NCBI RefSeq assembly: GCF_007995065.1
Contig: NZ_VOQR01000001.1
Coordinates: forward strand, 1-62,500
DNA from: Sphingomonas ginsenosidivorax
Lineage (GTDB): Bacteria > Pseudomonadota > Alphaproteobacteria > Sphingomonadales > Sphingomonadaceae
Length of the DNA stretch: 62,500 nucleotides
Reading direction: 5' to 3'
Part shown: piece after piece, positions 45,046 through 54,978 of the stretch
Layout of the letters: every line of letters starts with the position of its first letter
Position numbering within the stretch: position 1 is the first letter of the stretch
The notes under the pieces: model-generated
Told to the model about the DNA's origin: nothing
Databases searched by the model: none
What the model saw: only the letters and a program-made list of their open reading frames with translations
Position numbers and translations under genes: made by a program

Positions 45046-45109
45046 GCTCGCGGGGGGTAGCGAGCAGGCGTTGTGGAGTGGTTAATGCGCGCCGAGGCCT
45101 TCCCCTATC

Positions 45110-45197
45110 CGTCATGCTGAACTCGTTTCAGCATCCACCTGGCCCCGTGCGTAATCGCCCCGGGACAGGTGGACCCTGAAACGAGTTCAGGGTGACG
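45110..45197. repeat. Palindromic repeat, family A
   Basis: Arms CGTCATGCTGAACTCGTTTC followed by AGCATCCACC, and GGTGGACCCTGAAACGAGTT followed by CAGGGTGACG. It lies 24 bp after the stop of the LytTR regulator gene (minus strand) and upstream of the hydrolase gene. Confidence 0.9.
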
Positions 45198-45220
45198 GAA
45201 GGGAGGAGGGGCGGGTCAGG

Positions 45221-46018
45221 TTAGTGGACGAACCGCGCGACGACGTCGCGGTACGAGCGGCTCACCTTCACGCTCGCGCCCGAGTTGAGCACGAGGAAGC
45301 ATTCGCCGTTGGTATGCGGCTTTACCTGCTTCACCAGATCGAGGTTGACGATCGTCGAGCGGTGCACGCGCTGGAACCGGCGCGGGTCGAGTCGCTTTTC
45401 CAGGTCCTTCATTGTCTCGCGCAGGATCAGCGTGTTGTCGCCGGTGTAGATGCACATGTAATCGCCGGCGGCGTCGATCCGCTCGATCGTATCGACGTCG
45501 ACGCGGAAGATTTGCCCGCGATCCTTGATGTTGATGAGCTTTTCGAAGCGGTTGGCCTGCACCGCGTCGCCGCCGTCCATGTCCGCGGCCGCATCGGGCG
45601 CGACGTCGGCGAGCACTTCGCGCAACCGGTCGACTTCCTCGACGCCGCGCTTCTCGTTCAGCCGCTGGCGCACGCGGTCGAGCGTATCGGCGAGGCGCGA
45701 TTCCTCCACGGGCTTCATCAGATAATCGACCGCCTGCGCCTCGAACGCGCGCAGCGCATGGTCGCTATACGCGGTGACGAAGACGAACAGTGGCGGTTCG
45801 ACCTCCATCAGCCCCTGGACGACCGAGAAGCCGTCGAACCCGGGCATCTGGATATCGAGGAAGACGAGGTCGGGCTTGTGCGTCTTGATCGCGCGGATGG
45901 CTTCGCGGCCGTTCGAGCATTTTTCGATGATCTCGACGTCGTCGTGCGCCTGCAGCCGGAGCTCCAGGCCCTGGATCGCCAGCGGCTCGTCGTCGACGAG
46001 GATGGTACGGATGGTCAT
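45221..46018 (-). CDS. LytTR-family response regulator
   Basis: A 265-residue DNA-binding regulator. The receiver domain (1-120) has D9-D10, the phosphorylation site Asp55 in LVFLDIQMPG, T82-A83 and Lys102 in YLMKPVEE. The LytTR domain (155-265) starts at FEKLINIKDRGQIFRVD and ends VSRSYRDVVARF, the AlgR/LytR type that reads direct repeats. It is translated after the sensor kinase with a 4-bp overlap. Target genes are unknown. Confidence 0.94.
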   Translation of the reverse strand: MTIRTILVDDEPLAIQGLELRLQAHDDVEIIEKCSNGREAIRAIKTHKPDLVFLDIQMPGFDGFSVVQGLMEVEPPLFVFVTAYSDHALRAFEAQAVDYLMKPVEESRLADTLDRVRQRLNEKRGVEEVDRLREVLADVAPDAAADMDGGDAVQANRFEKLINIKDRGQIFRVDVDTIERIDAAGDYMCIYTGDNTLILRETMKDLEKRLDPRRFQRVHRSTIVNLDLVKQVKPHTNGECFLVLNSGASVKVSRSYRDVVARFVH

Positions 46019-47157
46019 GCGGCCTCTCTGTTCACGTCTTCGAGCTGGTAGGGAATCTCGATCTCGACCGAGAATCCGCCAGCAGGCGTGGAGCGCGTTT
46101 CAAAACGGTGGTCGGCCCCGAAGGACTGCACCAACCGATCCCGTATATTGGCGAGCCCCACGCCGGTTGAAAGGCTTGAACCGATCCTGCCCTCGATCAA
46201 CCCCGGGCCGGTGTCGGATACGGCGATCTGCACGCGTTCCCCGGCGAGCCGCACGCGGACGCGGATTTCGGCGCCTTCTTCCTGCGGCGTGACGGCGTAT
46301 TTGATCGCGTTCTCGACCAGCGGCTGCAGCAGCAGCGAGGGCAGGCGGGCGCGTTCGGCGCGGGGGTCGATGTCGAATTCGGGGCGCATCCGGTCCTCGA
46401 ACCGCATCTTCTCGATCTCGAGATACAGTTTTAGCTGGTCGATCTCCTGCGCCACCGTGACGTGCGCGGTCGGCTCGTTGGCGAGCGTGTAGCGCAGGAA
46501 CGACGACAGCCGGCTCAGCATCGCGTTGGCGCGCTCGGTCTGCTTGAGCAGCACCAGCGTCGAGATCGAGTTGAGCGTGTTGAACAGGAAATGCGGGTTC
46601 AGCTGGTAGCGCAGCATCGCCAGCTGCGCCGACGACGCCTGCGATTCGAGATGCTGCATCTGGTCAATCTGGTCTTCGACGATCAGGTAGAAGTTGATCC
46701 CGAAATACAGCGCCGACCAGCCGGCGAGCGTCACGAAATTGAGGAACACGAACCCCAGCAGCAGCGTGATCGTGATGCCCGGATTGCTCGTCTTGATGAA
46801 CGAGAAGGCGAACGCGTCGAGGATGACGTACAGGAACGTCGCTGCCGCCAGCGTCGCGACCGTCAGGAACAGCCCGATGACGCGGGGAAGGCCGCGGTAA
46901 TAGCCATAGAGCGTCGAGAGCAGCAGCGTGATGCAATAGCCGATGATCGATTCGATGATCACCGGGATGATCACGTCGAGCGTCAGCCCGTTCGACACCG
47001 ACGACACGCCGCGCAGGACGAGATAGCCGCTCCACCCGACCGCCTGCAGCGTCCAGAACGCCCGGCTCTTGTTCTCGAAGAACGGCCGCGCGGTGAAGGG
47101 CAGGCGCCGGGCGGGCAGGCCGGGGGTGGCGGGAGCGGGTGAGGGAAGCATGGCCAT
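46015..47157 (-). CDS. LytS-like sensor histidine kinase
   Basis: Inner-membrane kinase of 380 residues. Four to six helices lie between 35 and 160, followed by a short coiled coil (EDQIDQMQHLESQ) and a His_kinase domain with the phosphoacceptor His189 in QLNPHFLFNTLNS. The HATPase_c domain carries the N-box PLVENAIKYAV and the G-box DTGPGL and GVGLANIRDRL. There is no periplasmic sensor domain, so the ligand may act in the membrane. ATG at 47157 chosen; a second ATG two codons later is as good. Overlaps the regulator by 4 bp. Confidence 0.93.
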   Translation of the reverse strand: MAMLPSPAPATPGLPARRLPFTARPFFENKSRAFWTLQAVGWSGYLVLRGVSSVSNGLTLDVIIPVIIESIIGYCITLLLSTLYGYYRGLPRVIGLFLTVATLAAATFLYVILDAFAFSFIKTSNPGITITLLLGFVFLNFVTLAGWSALYFGINFYLIVEDQIDQMQHLESQASSAQLAMLRYQLNPHFLFNTLNSISTLVLLKQTERANAMLSRLSSFLRYTLANEPTAHVTVAQEIDQLKLYLEIEKMRFEDRMRPEFDIDPRAERARLPSLLLQPLVENAIKYAVTPQEEGAEIRVRVRLAGERVQIAVSDTGPGLIEGRIGSSLSTGVGLANIRDRLVQSFGADHRFETRSTPAGGFSVEIEIPYQLEDVNREAA

Positions 47158-47324
47158 TGTTGCCCGCGCTCTTACACGCGGGCGACGGTGGGTGCAAAAC
47201 GGCGGAGTCCCCGTTCTCCCGCGAAGGCGGGAGAACGGGAGTCGCGAACGCCGCGCGGGTACGCTGGGCCCTCGGACCAAAGGTCCACTTGTTCCCGGCG
47301 CCGCATGGCTGCACAGCCTGCATA

Positions 47325-47753
47325 GTGACCCGCCTGCGCCACCTTTCGCCGCTTCACGCCCGGCTGCTGCTCGCGCTGTTCGCGGTGGCGATGCTGGCGC
47401 GTGCGCTGGTGCCGAGCGGGTGGATGCCGGTCGCGACCGCGGACGGCCTGCGATTCGTGCCGTGTTCGGGCACCGGTCCGATGCTCCCGCAGGCCAAGGC
47501 GCCGATGCATCACGCGATGCCCGGCATGGCGCACGAGATGGACCACGGGGACGCCGATCACGGCACGTCAGGCATCGACCACCCCTGCGCCTTCGCCGGG
47601 ATCACGCCCGCGGTCGCCTCGCCTGCGCTTGCGCTCGCGCCGCCGCTGGCCTTCGTGCCGGCGCCGCCCGCCCCGATCCGCGTGCTCGTCGGCATCGGGC
47701 GCGGGCTCGCTGCACCGCCGCCGCCACAGACCGGACCGCCCGTCTTCGCCTGA
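47325..47753 (+). CDS. DUF2946-like metal-locus protein
   Basis: A 142-residue small protein: an N-terminal helix (ARLLLALFAVAMLARALVPSGWMP) followed by a periplasmic tail. That tail holds a Met/His-rich stretch, MHHAMPGMAHEMDHGDADHG (61-80), then SGIDHPCAF, and cysteines at 47 and 88. DUF2946 proteins have the same plan (RALVPxGWMP, FCPxC) and often lie beside TonB receptors for copper. The GTG at 47325 is the likely start; the longer frame overlaps the kinase region. It is the first gene of a three-gene cassette with the receptor and PepSY protein. Copper binding is an inference. Confidence 0.8.
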   Translation: MTRLRHLSPLHARLLLALFAVAMLARALVPSGWMPVATADGLRFVPCSGTGPMLPQAKAPMHHAMPGMAHEMDHGDADHGTSGIDHPCAFAGITPAVASPALALAPPLAFVPAPPAPIRVLVGIGRGLAAPPPPQTGPPVFA

Positions 47754-47811
47754 TCCGTTGCGCCGCCGCCTTAGACGGTGGGGCGCCCCGACCAGATCCG
47801 AAGGACATTCC

Positions 47812-50067
47812 ATGCACAAGCATTTCGCGCTTCTCGGCGCGTCGATGCTCGTCCTCGCCGCGGCGCCTGCCACGGCGGAGGACGAGCGCGGGGCCGACAT
47901 CGTCGTCACCGCCCGCAAATCCGTATCGCAAGACCAGCCCGCAACCCGCGCCAGCATCGACGCGGCGACCATCGCCGCCACCGTCAACGCGGTGAACGTC
48001 GAGGACACCCTCAAATACCTCCCCAGCCTGCTCGTCCGCAAACGCCATATCGGCGACACGCAGGCGCCGCTCGCGACGCGCACCAACGGCGTCGGTGCCA
48101 GCGCCCGCAGCCTGGTCTATGCCGATGGCGCGCTGCTCTCCGCGCTGATCGGCAACAACAATACCAACGCCTCGCCGCGCTGGGGGCTCGTCAGCCCGCA
48201 GGAGATCGCGCGGATCGACGTCCTCTACGGCCCCTATTCGGCGGCCTATCCGGGGAATGCGATCGGCGCGGTGGTCACCATCACGACCAGGCTGCCCGAA
48301 CGGCTGGAGGCGACGATCACCGCCGGCACCAACCTCCAGACCTATGATCAGTACGGCACGCACGAGAAGCTCCCGGCTTATCAGCTCGGTGCGACGCTCG
48401 GTGACCGGTTCGGGCCGCTCGCGCTGTTCGGCAGCTACGACCACGTCACCAGCAACAGCCAGCCGGTGCTGTTCGTCACCGCCAGCCGCCCGGCAACGGC
48501 AAGCGGCGCAGGCACCCCGGTCACCGGCGGTTATGACGACGTCAACCGTACGGGCGCGCCGATCCGCGTGCTCGGCGCGAGCGGGATCGAGCACCAGCAG
48601 CAGGATCGCTTCAAGCTGAAGGCCGCGCTCGACGTCACCTCCGCGATCCGCCTGACCTATGTCGGCGGGCTGTTCCGCAACGATACCGACGCGGTGGCGC
48701 AGACCTATCTGCGCGACGCGGCGGGCACGCCGGTGTTCGCCGGGACCGTCAACAGCGACGGCCGCGCCTACACGCTCGCGCCCGCGGCGTTCTCCGGCGG
48801 CACCTATGCGTTCGACGAGCGTCATTGGAGCCACGCGCTGTCCGCGACCGGCATCGGCGCGGTCGACTGGCAGGTGATCGGCACGCTCTACGACTATGCG
48901 CACTCGGTCCAGCGTAGCCCGACCGTCGTTTTGCCCGCAGCGCACGGTGGCGGGGCGGGGACGATCACTCGGCTCGACGGCACCGGCTGGGCGACGCTCG
49001 ACGCCAAGGCGAGCTTCGATGCGACGCCTGCGCACCGGATCGGACTTGGCGCGCATCTCGACCGGTTCGAACTGGCGAGCGACCGCTATGCCACCGACGA
49101 CTGGATCTCGGGTCGCGAGGGGCAGCTGAATCTCGCCTCGCGCGGCAAGACGCGGACCGCGGCGCTGTGGGCGCAGGATGCGTGGCGCGTGGCGCAGGCG
49201 GTCACGCTGACGCTCGGCGGGCGCTACGAATGGTGGCGCGCCTATGACGGCAGCAATTTCTCGCTCGCCCCCGCGATCGCGGCTACGCAGCCCGTGCTGA
49301 CCGCGGCGCGCTTCTCGCCCAAGGCGTCGCTGGCGTGGGACCCGAGCCCCGCCTGGACGCTGCGCGCGTCGTTCGGCACGGCGTGGCGCTTCCCGACGGT
49401 CGGCGAACTCTACCAGATCGTCACGACCCCGGTCGCCGCGGTTCCCAACCCCAACCTCAGGCCCGAACGCGCGCTGTCGGAGGAACTGAGCGCCGAGCAT
49501 CACGACGAGCACGGCTCGCTGCGCGTGTCGCTGTTCAACGAGAGCATCCGCGACGCGCTGATTGCGCAGACCGGGCCGCTCAACGGCACGACGACGCTCG
49601 CCACCTTCGTCCAGAATGTCGGCCGCACCCGCGCCCGCGGCGTCGAGGCGGCGGTGCAGCGCGCGGACATCGTGCCGCGGTTCGACCTGACCGGCAGCGT
49701 CACCTATGCCGACGCGACGACGCGGGCCAACGCGGCCTTCCCCGCCTCGGTGGGCAAGCGCCTGCCGCAGGTCCCGCAGTGGAAGGCGACGCTGGTCGGC
49801 ACCTGGCGCCCGGCGGACGGCGTGTCGCTGACCGCGGCGGGGCGCTATGCCAGCCGCTTCTACGGCACGCTCGACAACAGCGACGTGGTCGGGAACACCT
49901 ATCAGGGCTTCTACAGATATCTCGTGGTCGACCTGCGCGCGCAGGTCCGGGTGGGCGAGCATTACACGCTGGGCCTGGGCGTCGATAATGTCGGCAACGA
50001 CCGGTATTTCCTGTTCCATCCCTTCCCGCAGCGCAGTTTCCAGGCGGACCTCACATGGACATTGTGA
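47812..50067 (+). CDS. TonB-dependent receptor (metal or siderophore uptake)
   Basis: An outer-membrane gated pore of 751 residues. Signal peptide 1-22 (ends PATAE), TonB-box-like DIVVTAR (29-35), plug domain (40-160) with SARSLVYADGALL and RIDVLYGPYSAAYPGNAIGAVV, then a 22-strand barrel ending in a terminal aromatic-rich strand (RSFQADLTWTL). The plug has the family sequence but no copper-specific Met motif that I can see. It lies between the His/Met-rich small protein and a PepSY membrane protein, whose ATG overlaps by 13 bp. Copper or ferric-siderophore uptake is likely. Confidence 0.92.
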   Translation: MHKHFALLGASMLVLAAAPATAEDERGADIVVTARKSVSQDQPATRASIDAATIAATVNAVNVEDTLKYLPSLLVRKRHIGDTQAPLATRTNGVGASARSLVYADGALLSALIGNNNTNASPRWGLVSPQEIARIDVLYGPYSAAYPGNAIGAVVTITTRLPERLEATITAGTNLQTYDQYGTHEKLPAYQLGATLGDRFGPLALFGSYDHVTSNSQPVLFVTASRPATASGAGTPVTGGYDDVNRTGAPIRVLGASGIEHQQQDRFKLKAALDVTSAIRLTYVGGLFRNDTDAVAQTYLRDAAGTPVFAGTVNSDGRAYTLAPAAFSGGTYAFDERHWSHALSATGIGAVDWQVIGTLYDYAHSVQRSPTVVLPAAHGGGAGTITRLDGTGWATLDAKASFDATPAHRIGLGAHLDRFELASDRYATDDWISGREGQLNLASRGKTRTAALWAQDAWRVAQAVTLTLGGRYEWWRAYDGSNFSLAPAIAATQPVLTAARFSPKASLAWDPSPAWTLRASFGTAWRFPTVGELYQIVTTPVAAVPNPNLRPERALSEELSAEHHDEHGSLRVSLFNESIRDALIAQTGPLNGTTTLATFVQNVGRTRARGVEAAVQRADIVPRFDLTGSVTYADATTRANAAFPASVGKRLPQVPQWKATLVGTWRPADGVSLTAAGRYASRFYGTLDNSDVVGNTYQGFYRYLVVDLRAQVRVGEHYTLGLGVDNVGNDRYFLFHPFPQRSFQADLTWTL

Positions 50068-51338
50068 CGCGAGCGAAGGGCGCGGGCGCGTCCTGGTACA
50101 ATGCGGTGTGGCGCTGGCATTTCTATGCGGGGCTGTTCTGCATGCCGTTCGTGCTGTGGCTGTCGGTCACCGGCACGATCTATCTGTGGAAGCCGCAGAT
50201 AGAAGCGTGGCAGGAGCGCACCTATGACGCGCTGCCGATCGGGACGCGCGCACGGCCCGATCGTATCGTCGCCACCGCGCTCGCCGCGGTCCCCGGCGCG
50301 CGGCTGAGCAAATACCAGCTGCCCGAGACGCCGCGGCAGGCGGTGCGCGTGCTGGTGGCGAGGGACGGCGTCGAAACGCGCGTCTATGTCGACCCCTATC
50401 GCCTGCGCGTGCTCGGCCTGTTGCGCGAGGATGCGCGGCTGATGAAGACGATCTCGGCGCTGCACGGCACGCTGCTCGCCGGTGCGCCCGGCAGCTGGCT
50501 GGTCGAGATCGCGGCGTGCTGGACGATCACGATGCTGCTGACCGGGCTCTACCTCTGGTGGCCGCGGGGGCGAAGGGGGCTGGGCGGCATCCTCTACCCG
50601 CGCTGGCGGAGCGGCCGCCGGCTGTTCTGGCGCGACGCGCATGCGGTCGCCGGGATCTGGGTCAGCGTGGCCGCCGTGTTCCTGATCGCCACCGGGCTTC
50701 CCTGGGCCAATGCCTGGAGCGGCTATCTCGCCGCGGTCCGCACCGCGACCGGCACCACCGACGGCCCGATCGACTGGAAGGTCGCGGGCAGGGCGGACGC
50801 GCATGCCCAGCATCGCGGCATGGCGATGCCCGCCGCCGTGCCGGCCAACCTCGACGCCATCGTCGCGACCGCCGACCGCCTGTCGCTCGCCGCCCCGGCG
50901 CTGATCGCGCCGTCGGGTGTCGACCGGTGGACGGTCAGTTCGGACTCCGCCAACCGGCCGCAGCGCAGCCGAGTCACGCTCGACGCAGCCACGGGCCGCA
51001 TCCTCGACCGCCGCGACTTCGCGCAGCGCCAGTGGATTGACCGCGCGGTCGGCTACGGCATCGCGATCCACGAGGGCGCGTTCTTCGGGCTCGCCAACCA
51101 GATCCTCGGCACGCTGGTGACCGCGCTGCTGACGACTTTGTCGGTATCGGGCGCGGTGATGTGGTGGCGCCGGCGGCGTCCGGGCACGCTGGGCGCACCG
51201 CCGCGGTTCGGCCGCCCGCGCTATGGCTGGAGCCTGGCGGGCGCGATCGCGGCGCTCGGCGTGGCGATGCCGCTGTTCGGCGCGACCCTGCTCGGCGTGC
51301 TGGCGATCGACCGGCTGGCACGCGTGCACCGCGCATAA
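50055..51338 (+). CDS. PepSY-associated TM protein (reductase-like)
   Basis: Inner-membrane protein of 427 residues of the PiuB/PepSY-TM group, believed to reduce metal-siderophore complexes in the periplasm. It has four main helices (about 20-42, 150-172, 200-222, 355-380) plus a C-terminal one. Conserved histidines that could hold heme are in WHFYAGLF (His22), SALHGTLL, RDAHAVAGIW and IHEGAFFG. PepSY-like loops sit between. Start ATG lies 13 bp inside the receptor gene, showing tight coupling. A terminator hairpin overlaps the region after its stop. Confidence 0.9.
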   Translation: MDIVTRAKGAGASWYNAVWRWHFYAGLFCMPFVLWLSVTGTIYLWKPQIEAWQERTYDALPIGTRARPDRIVATALAAVPGARLSKYQLPETPRQAVRVLVARDGVETRVYVDPYRLRVLGLLREDARLMKTISALHGTLLAGAPGSWLVEIAACWTITMLLTGLYLWWPRGRRGLGGILYPRWRSGRRLFWRDAHAVAGIWVSVAAVFLIATGLPWANAWSGYLAAVRTATGTTDGPIDWKVAGRADAHAQHRGMAMPAAVPANLDAIVATADRLSLAAPALIAPSGVDRWTVSSDSANRPQRSRVTLDAATGRILDRRDFAQRQWIDRAVGYGIAIHEGAFFGLANQILGTLVTALLTTLSVSGAVMWWRRRRPGTLGAPPRFGRPRYGWSLAGAIAALGVAMPLFGATLLGVLAIDRLARVHRA

Positions 51339-51343
51339 GAAAA

Positions 51344-51373
51344 GGGCCGCCGTCCCGGATGGAACGGCGGCCC
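51344..51373 (-). terminator. Strong hairpin terminator at convergent gene ends
   Basis: A 10-bp perfect stem (GGGCCGCCGT/ACGGCGGCCC) with a 10-nt loop. Read on the minus strand it is followed by TTTTCTT, so it ends the Oar-like receptor transcript; on the plus strand CCTTC follows and it may also slow the cassette transcript. It starts 6 bp past the PepSY stop. Confidence 0.8.
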
Positions 51374-51401
51374 CTTCAGCCGACTGGTGTGGCGCTCGAC
51401 C

Positions 51402-54400
51402 TTAGAAGGTGAAGCGCGCGCCCAGGCGGATCGAGTAGAGCGACTGGTTGACATAGACCTGGTCGGCCTGCGGCGTGAACGTCGTGCCGCCGCCGATCGG
51501 CGAGTAGCGATACTGCGCGCATGCCTGTCCGGCGTTGGTCGCGATCGTCCCGGCACCATCGGCGTTGCCGGCGGTGGTCAGGCACTGCACGCGAACCAGA
51601 GCGGTGTTGTACGGGAAGACGTACTCGCGCTGCTGACCCCAGTTCTTGTTGATGAAGTTGGTGAAGTTCTCGATGTCGGCGAACACCGTCACGCGCGACC
51701 CGCCGAGGAAGGTCGGGATTTCCTGCGCGAGGTGAAGGTCGAGACGCGTGAACCACTTGGAGTGGAAGGCGTTACGCGGCGCGACCTGGCCACGATACTT
51801 CTTCAGGCTGGTCGCATCGATGAACTGGTTCACCGCATTGCGGACCGCCGCGCTGCTGTACGAGACCTTCGTATCGTCGAGGGTCGGGACGTACAGCAGG
51901 TAGCGGTTGCCGCCCGTGCTGGAGTTCGAGCTGACGCCCGTCGTACCGAACACCGAGGCGCGGCCGCTGCCGTTGTTGCCGAAATCCTGGAACGTGTAGC
52001 TGAACGGATGGCCGACGCGCGATTCGCCGAACAGCGCGAACGTGGTCTTGTAGTCCCCGAAGAAGGCGTGGTCGTAGTTCACGCCGTACTTGAAGAAGTA
52101 GCGGACCTGGTCGTTCGAGATGCCGTAGGCGACGTTGTTCGGATCGCTGAACGCGCCGTTCGAATAGTTCGAACCCGCGGTCGACGAGGTCGCGGGCGCC
52201 GCGTCCTTGACGTCCTGGTAGGTGAAGCTGGCATTGAGGCTCAGCCCCGAATCCCAGGCCTTCTCCATCCGCGCGACCGCGATATAGGCGCGGCCCTTGC
52301 CGGTGTTGGTCAGCAGGATGTCGGAGTTGGTGTTGGTGCTGGCCGTGCCGCCGTCGATCAGGTTCTGGTACCGCTGACGACCATCGGGGGTCAGCGAACC
52401 GGCGATCGGCACCGAACGGATGTCGGTGAAATACACCTGGTCGCGGACCTTCGAGTACAGCAGGTCGGCACCGAACACCCAGTCGTCGCCGAGCGGGCCG
52501 AGGTTCGCGGTATACTCACCCGTCAGCGTGGCGCGCCACTGCGACGGGATTTTGAAGTTCGGGTCGAGGGCGTTGACCGTCGAGTTGGTCGCGACGGTGG
52601 CGTTGGTCAGCAGCGTGTTCGCCGCGGCCGGGATGGTGGTCCCGTTCACGCCGGTCAGGATCGCACCGGCGGTCGCGGCCTGCGTCGCGGCGGGGGTGCC
52701 GGTCGGGAAGCCGTTGAACCCGGTCGCGGTGCGGCTGATGCTGATCGAGTTGGTCAGCACGCCGGTGTTCGAGAAGCTGTTCGACACATAGACGTCGGGG
52801 GTGCCGCCGCCGAAGATGCCGCCGCCACCGCGGATGCTGATGCGCTTCATCGGCGTCCAGTCGAAGCCCACACGCGGCTGGAACAGGCCCAGACCCGAGA
52901 GGTTCGCGGTGTTGTCGTTGATCATCTTGCGCTGGCCGTTGACGATCGCGCCGTTCGCATAGCGGGCCGCGAAGGCGGTGCTGAGCGCCGGCCGGTCGTC
53001 CATCGCGTACAGGTCGTAGCGGGCGCCGTAGCTGAGGTTCAGCGTCGGGGTCACCTTCCACGAGTCCATCACGCCGAACGTGTAGCTCTGATAGCCGAAG
53101 TTCGCCGCAGCGGCGTTGGGATCGAGTGCCGGCAGGCCGTTGTTCGCGACGATCGAGTTGCCATAGGCGAGCGACCCGGCAGTGCGGTTCTGGAAGTCGG
53201 CGATGGAGTCGAAGTAATAGCTGCCCGAGCTGTTCTGCAGGAACGAGTTGAAGATCGAGACGCTCGCGATTTCGGTGAAGGCGCGGACGTCATGGTCGTT
53301 CATGGTCAGGCGAGCCTGGACCAGGCCGCCCCACGTCTCCGAGTGCAGCTCGTTGGTCTGGCGCGAGCTGTCCGGGCCGAAGGTGACGGTGCCGGCGTTG
53401 TTCTCGCACGCGGTCGGCGACACGGTGAGGCCCGGTGCCGCGACCGTGTTCGTCGGGTTGGTGCAGACGCGGAACTGCGCGAAGCCGCGGCCCAGCAACG
53501 GATCCTGGATACGCGTGTAGTTCTTGTAGAAGCCACGAACTTCGGTCGAGAAGCTGTCCGACCAGTCGGAGTTCAGCTGCACCACGCCGGTGTGCAGGCG
53601 GTTGCCCTGGACATAGGCGTTGGATGCGAGGCCGAGGCCGGTCGGCGCGTTCGGGAAGGTGTTCTGCAGCAGGTTGATGCCGTCATTGGCATAGGTGTAG
53701 GTCAGCGACAGGCGCTGCGTGTCCGCCAGGTTGGCGTCCAGCTTCGCGACGACGCGGTCGTCCTTGTCGCCCAGGTTCCGCAGCACGCCGCCGGTGTCGT
53801 AGTTGTAGACCGACTTGGCGATGCCGCTGATCTGATCGACCTGGGCCTGGGTGATCCCGGCAATCGAGGTACCGGCATTGTTGTCGGTCGGACCCTCGGG
53901 GATCGGACGACCGCCGCGCAGGCGCTCGCCGGCGACCATGAAGAACAGCTTGTCCTTGATGATCGGGCCCGACAGCTCGGCGCCGTAGTTTTCCTGCTTG
54001 AAGTTCGGGACGTTGATCTTGAGGCTCTTGGTCTCGTCGCCGACGAACTCGTCGCGCTGCTGCGCGTAGAAGCCGGTGCCGTGGAAGTCGTTGGTGCCCG
54101 ACTTCAGCACGATGTTGATCGCGCCGCCCTGGAAGTTGCCCTGACGGACGTCGTACGGTGCGACCTGCGCCTGGAACTGGCCGATCGCGTCAAGGGGGAT
54201 CGGCGAGCGGCGGCTGGGCAGGCCGTCGGTGTTGAGGCCGAAATTGTCGCTGACCGAGACGCCGTCGACGGTGAAGCGGTTGTAGCGTGCGTTCTGGCCG
54301 GCGAACGAGACGGCGCGGCCGCCCGAGGGGCTGTCGTCGAGGCGCGCGAACGGATCGCGGCGTGCCAGGTCGCGGATGTCGCGGTTGACGGTCGCGATGT

Positions 54401-54839
54401 TCGCGATCTCGCGGGCGTTGAGGACGGTGGCGGGACCCTGCGAGATCGACCGTGCATTCGGCACGCGGGCGGCGGTCACGACGATCTCGTCGGCATTGCC
54501 GCCGGCATCGGCGACCAGCTCGATCGGCAGGTCGAACGCCTGGGCGACCGTGGTGTTGATGTCGGTGATCTGCGTGCTGCCGTAACCCGGCGCGCTGATC
54601 GACACGGTGTAGGGACCGCCGGCGCGCAGGCCGTTGACGTTGAACGTACCCGATTCGTTGGTCGTCGCCGTCGAACGCGTGCCCGTGTCGGGCGTCGTCA
54701 CCACGACGGTCGCGCCGACGACCGGCGCGCCGGCCGAGGTCACGGTGCCGCGGATCGACGAGGTCGTCTCCTGCGCGGACGCGCCCATCGGTGCGACGAG
54801 CGCAACGATCGCTGCGCCCAGAAATAGGTTGTTACGCAT
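51402..54839 (-). CDS. Oar-like TonB-dependent receptor
   Basis: A very large outer-membrane receptor of 1145 residues. Signal peptide 1-22 (ends GASAQ), an N-terminal carboxypeptidase-regulatory-like beta domain (26-105; GTVTSAGAPVVGATVVVTTPDTG), TonB-box-like DEIVVTAAR (117-125), a plug (130-260; FTVDGVSVSDNFG, GGAINIVLKSGTN) and a wide barrel ending in a final F (RLGARFTF). Oar proteins import or display large ligands, and in Myxococcus take part in signalling; here the ligand is unknown. ATG at 54839. Single gene with its own terminator. It is not homologous in detail to the 47.8 kb receptor. Confidence 0.93.
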   Translation of the reverse strand: MRNNLFLGAAIVALVAPMGASAQETTSSIRGTVTSAGAPVVGATVVVTTPDTGTRSTATTNESGTFNVNGLRAGGPYTVSISAPGYGSTQITDINTTVAQAFDLPIELVADAGGNADEIVVTAARVPNARSISQGPATVLNAREIANIATVNRDIRDLARRDPFARLDDSPSGGRAVSFAGQNARYNRFTVDGVSVSDNFGLNTDGLPSRRSPIPLDAIGQFQAQVAPYDVRQGNFQGGAINIVLKSGTNDFHGTGFYAQQRDEFVGDETKSLKINVPNFKQENYGAELSGPIIKDKLFFMVAGERLRGGRPIPEGPTDNNAGTSIAGITQAQVDQISGIAKSVYNYDTGGVLRNLGDKDDRVVAKLDANLADTQRLSLTYTYANDGINLLQNTFPNAPTGLGLASNAYVQGNRLHTGVVQLNSDWSDSFSTEVRGFYKNYTRIQDPLLGRGFAQFRVCTNPTNTVAAPGLTVSPTACENNAGTVTFGPDSSRQTNELHSETWGGLVQARLTMNDHDVRAFTEIASVSIFNSFLQNSSGSYYFDSIADFQNRTAGSLAYGNSIVANNGLPALDPNAAAANFGYQSYTFGVMDSWKVTPTLNLSYGARYDLYAMDDRPALSTAFAARYANGAIVNGQRKMINDNTANLSGLGLFQPRVGFDWTPMKRISIRGGGGIFGGGTPDVYVSNSFSNTGVLTNSISISRTATGFNGFPTGTPAATQAATAGAILTGVNGTTIPAAANTLLTNATVATNSTVNALDPNFKIPSQWRATLTGEYTANLGPLGDDWVFGADLLYSKVRDQVYFTDIRSVPIAGSLTPDGRQRYQNLIDGGTASTNTNSDILLTNTGKGRAYIAVARMEKAWDSGLSLNASFTYQDVKDAAPATSSTAGSNYSNGAFSDPNNVAYGISNDQVRYFFKYGVNYDHAFFGDYKTTFALFGESRVGHPFSYTFQDFGNNGSGRASVFGTTGVSSNSSTGGNRYLLYVPTLDDTKVSYSSAAVRNAVNQFIDATSLKKYRGQVAPRNAFHSKWFTRLDLHLAQEIPTFLGGSRVTVFADIENFTNFINKNWGQQREYVFPYNTALVRVQCLTTAGNADGAGTIATNAGQACAQYRYSPIGGGTTFTPQADQVYVNQSLYSIRLGARFTF

Positions 54840-54978
54840 CTGAATAGTCCCCTTTGAGCGTTCGCTCGATGTCGGCGTCCCATGCCGTCATCCGCGCCCC
54901 TGCCCGGAGAATATTTCACGACTGTTACAGATGCGAGTCGCAATGTCGCGGAACCGACTTTGCTGGTGGTGCGTTGCC

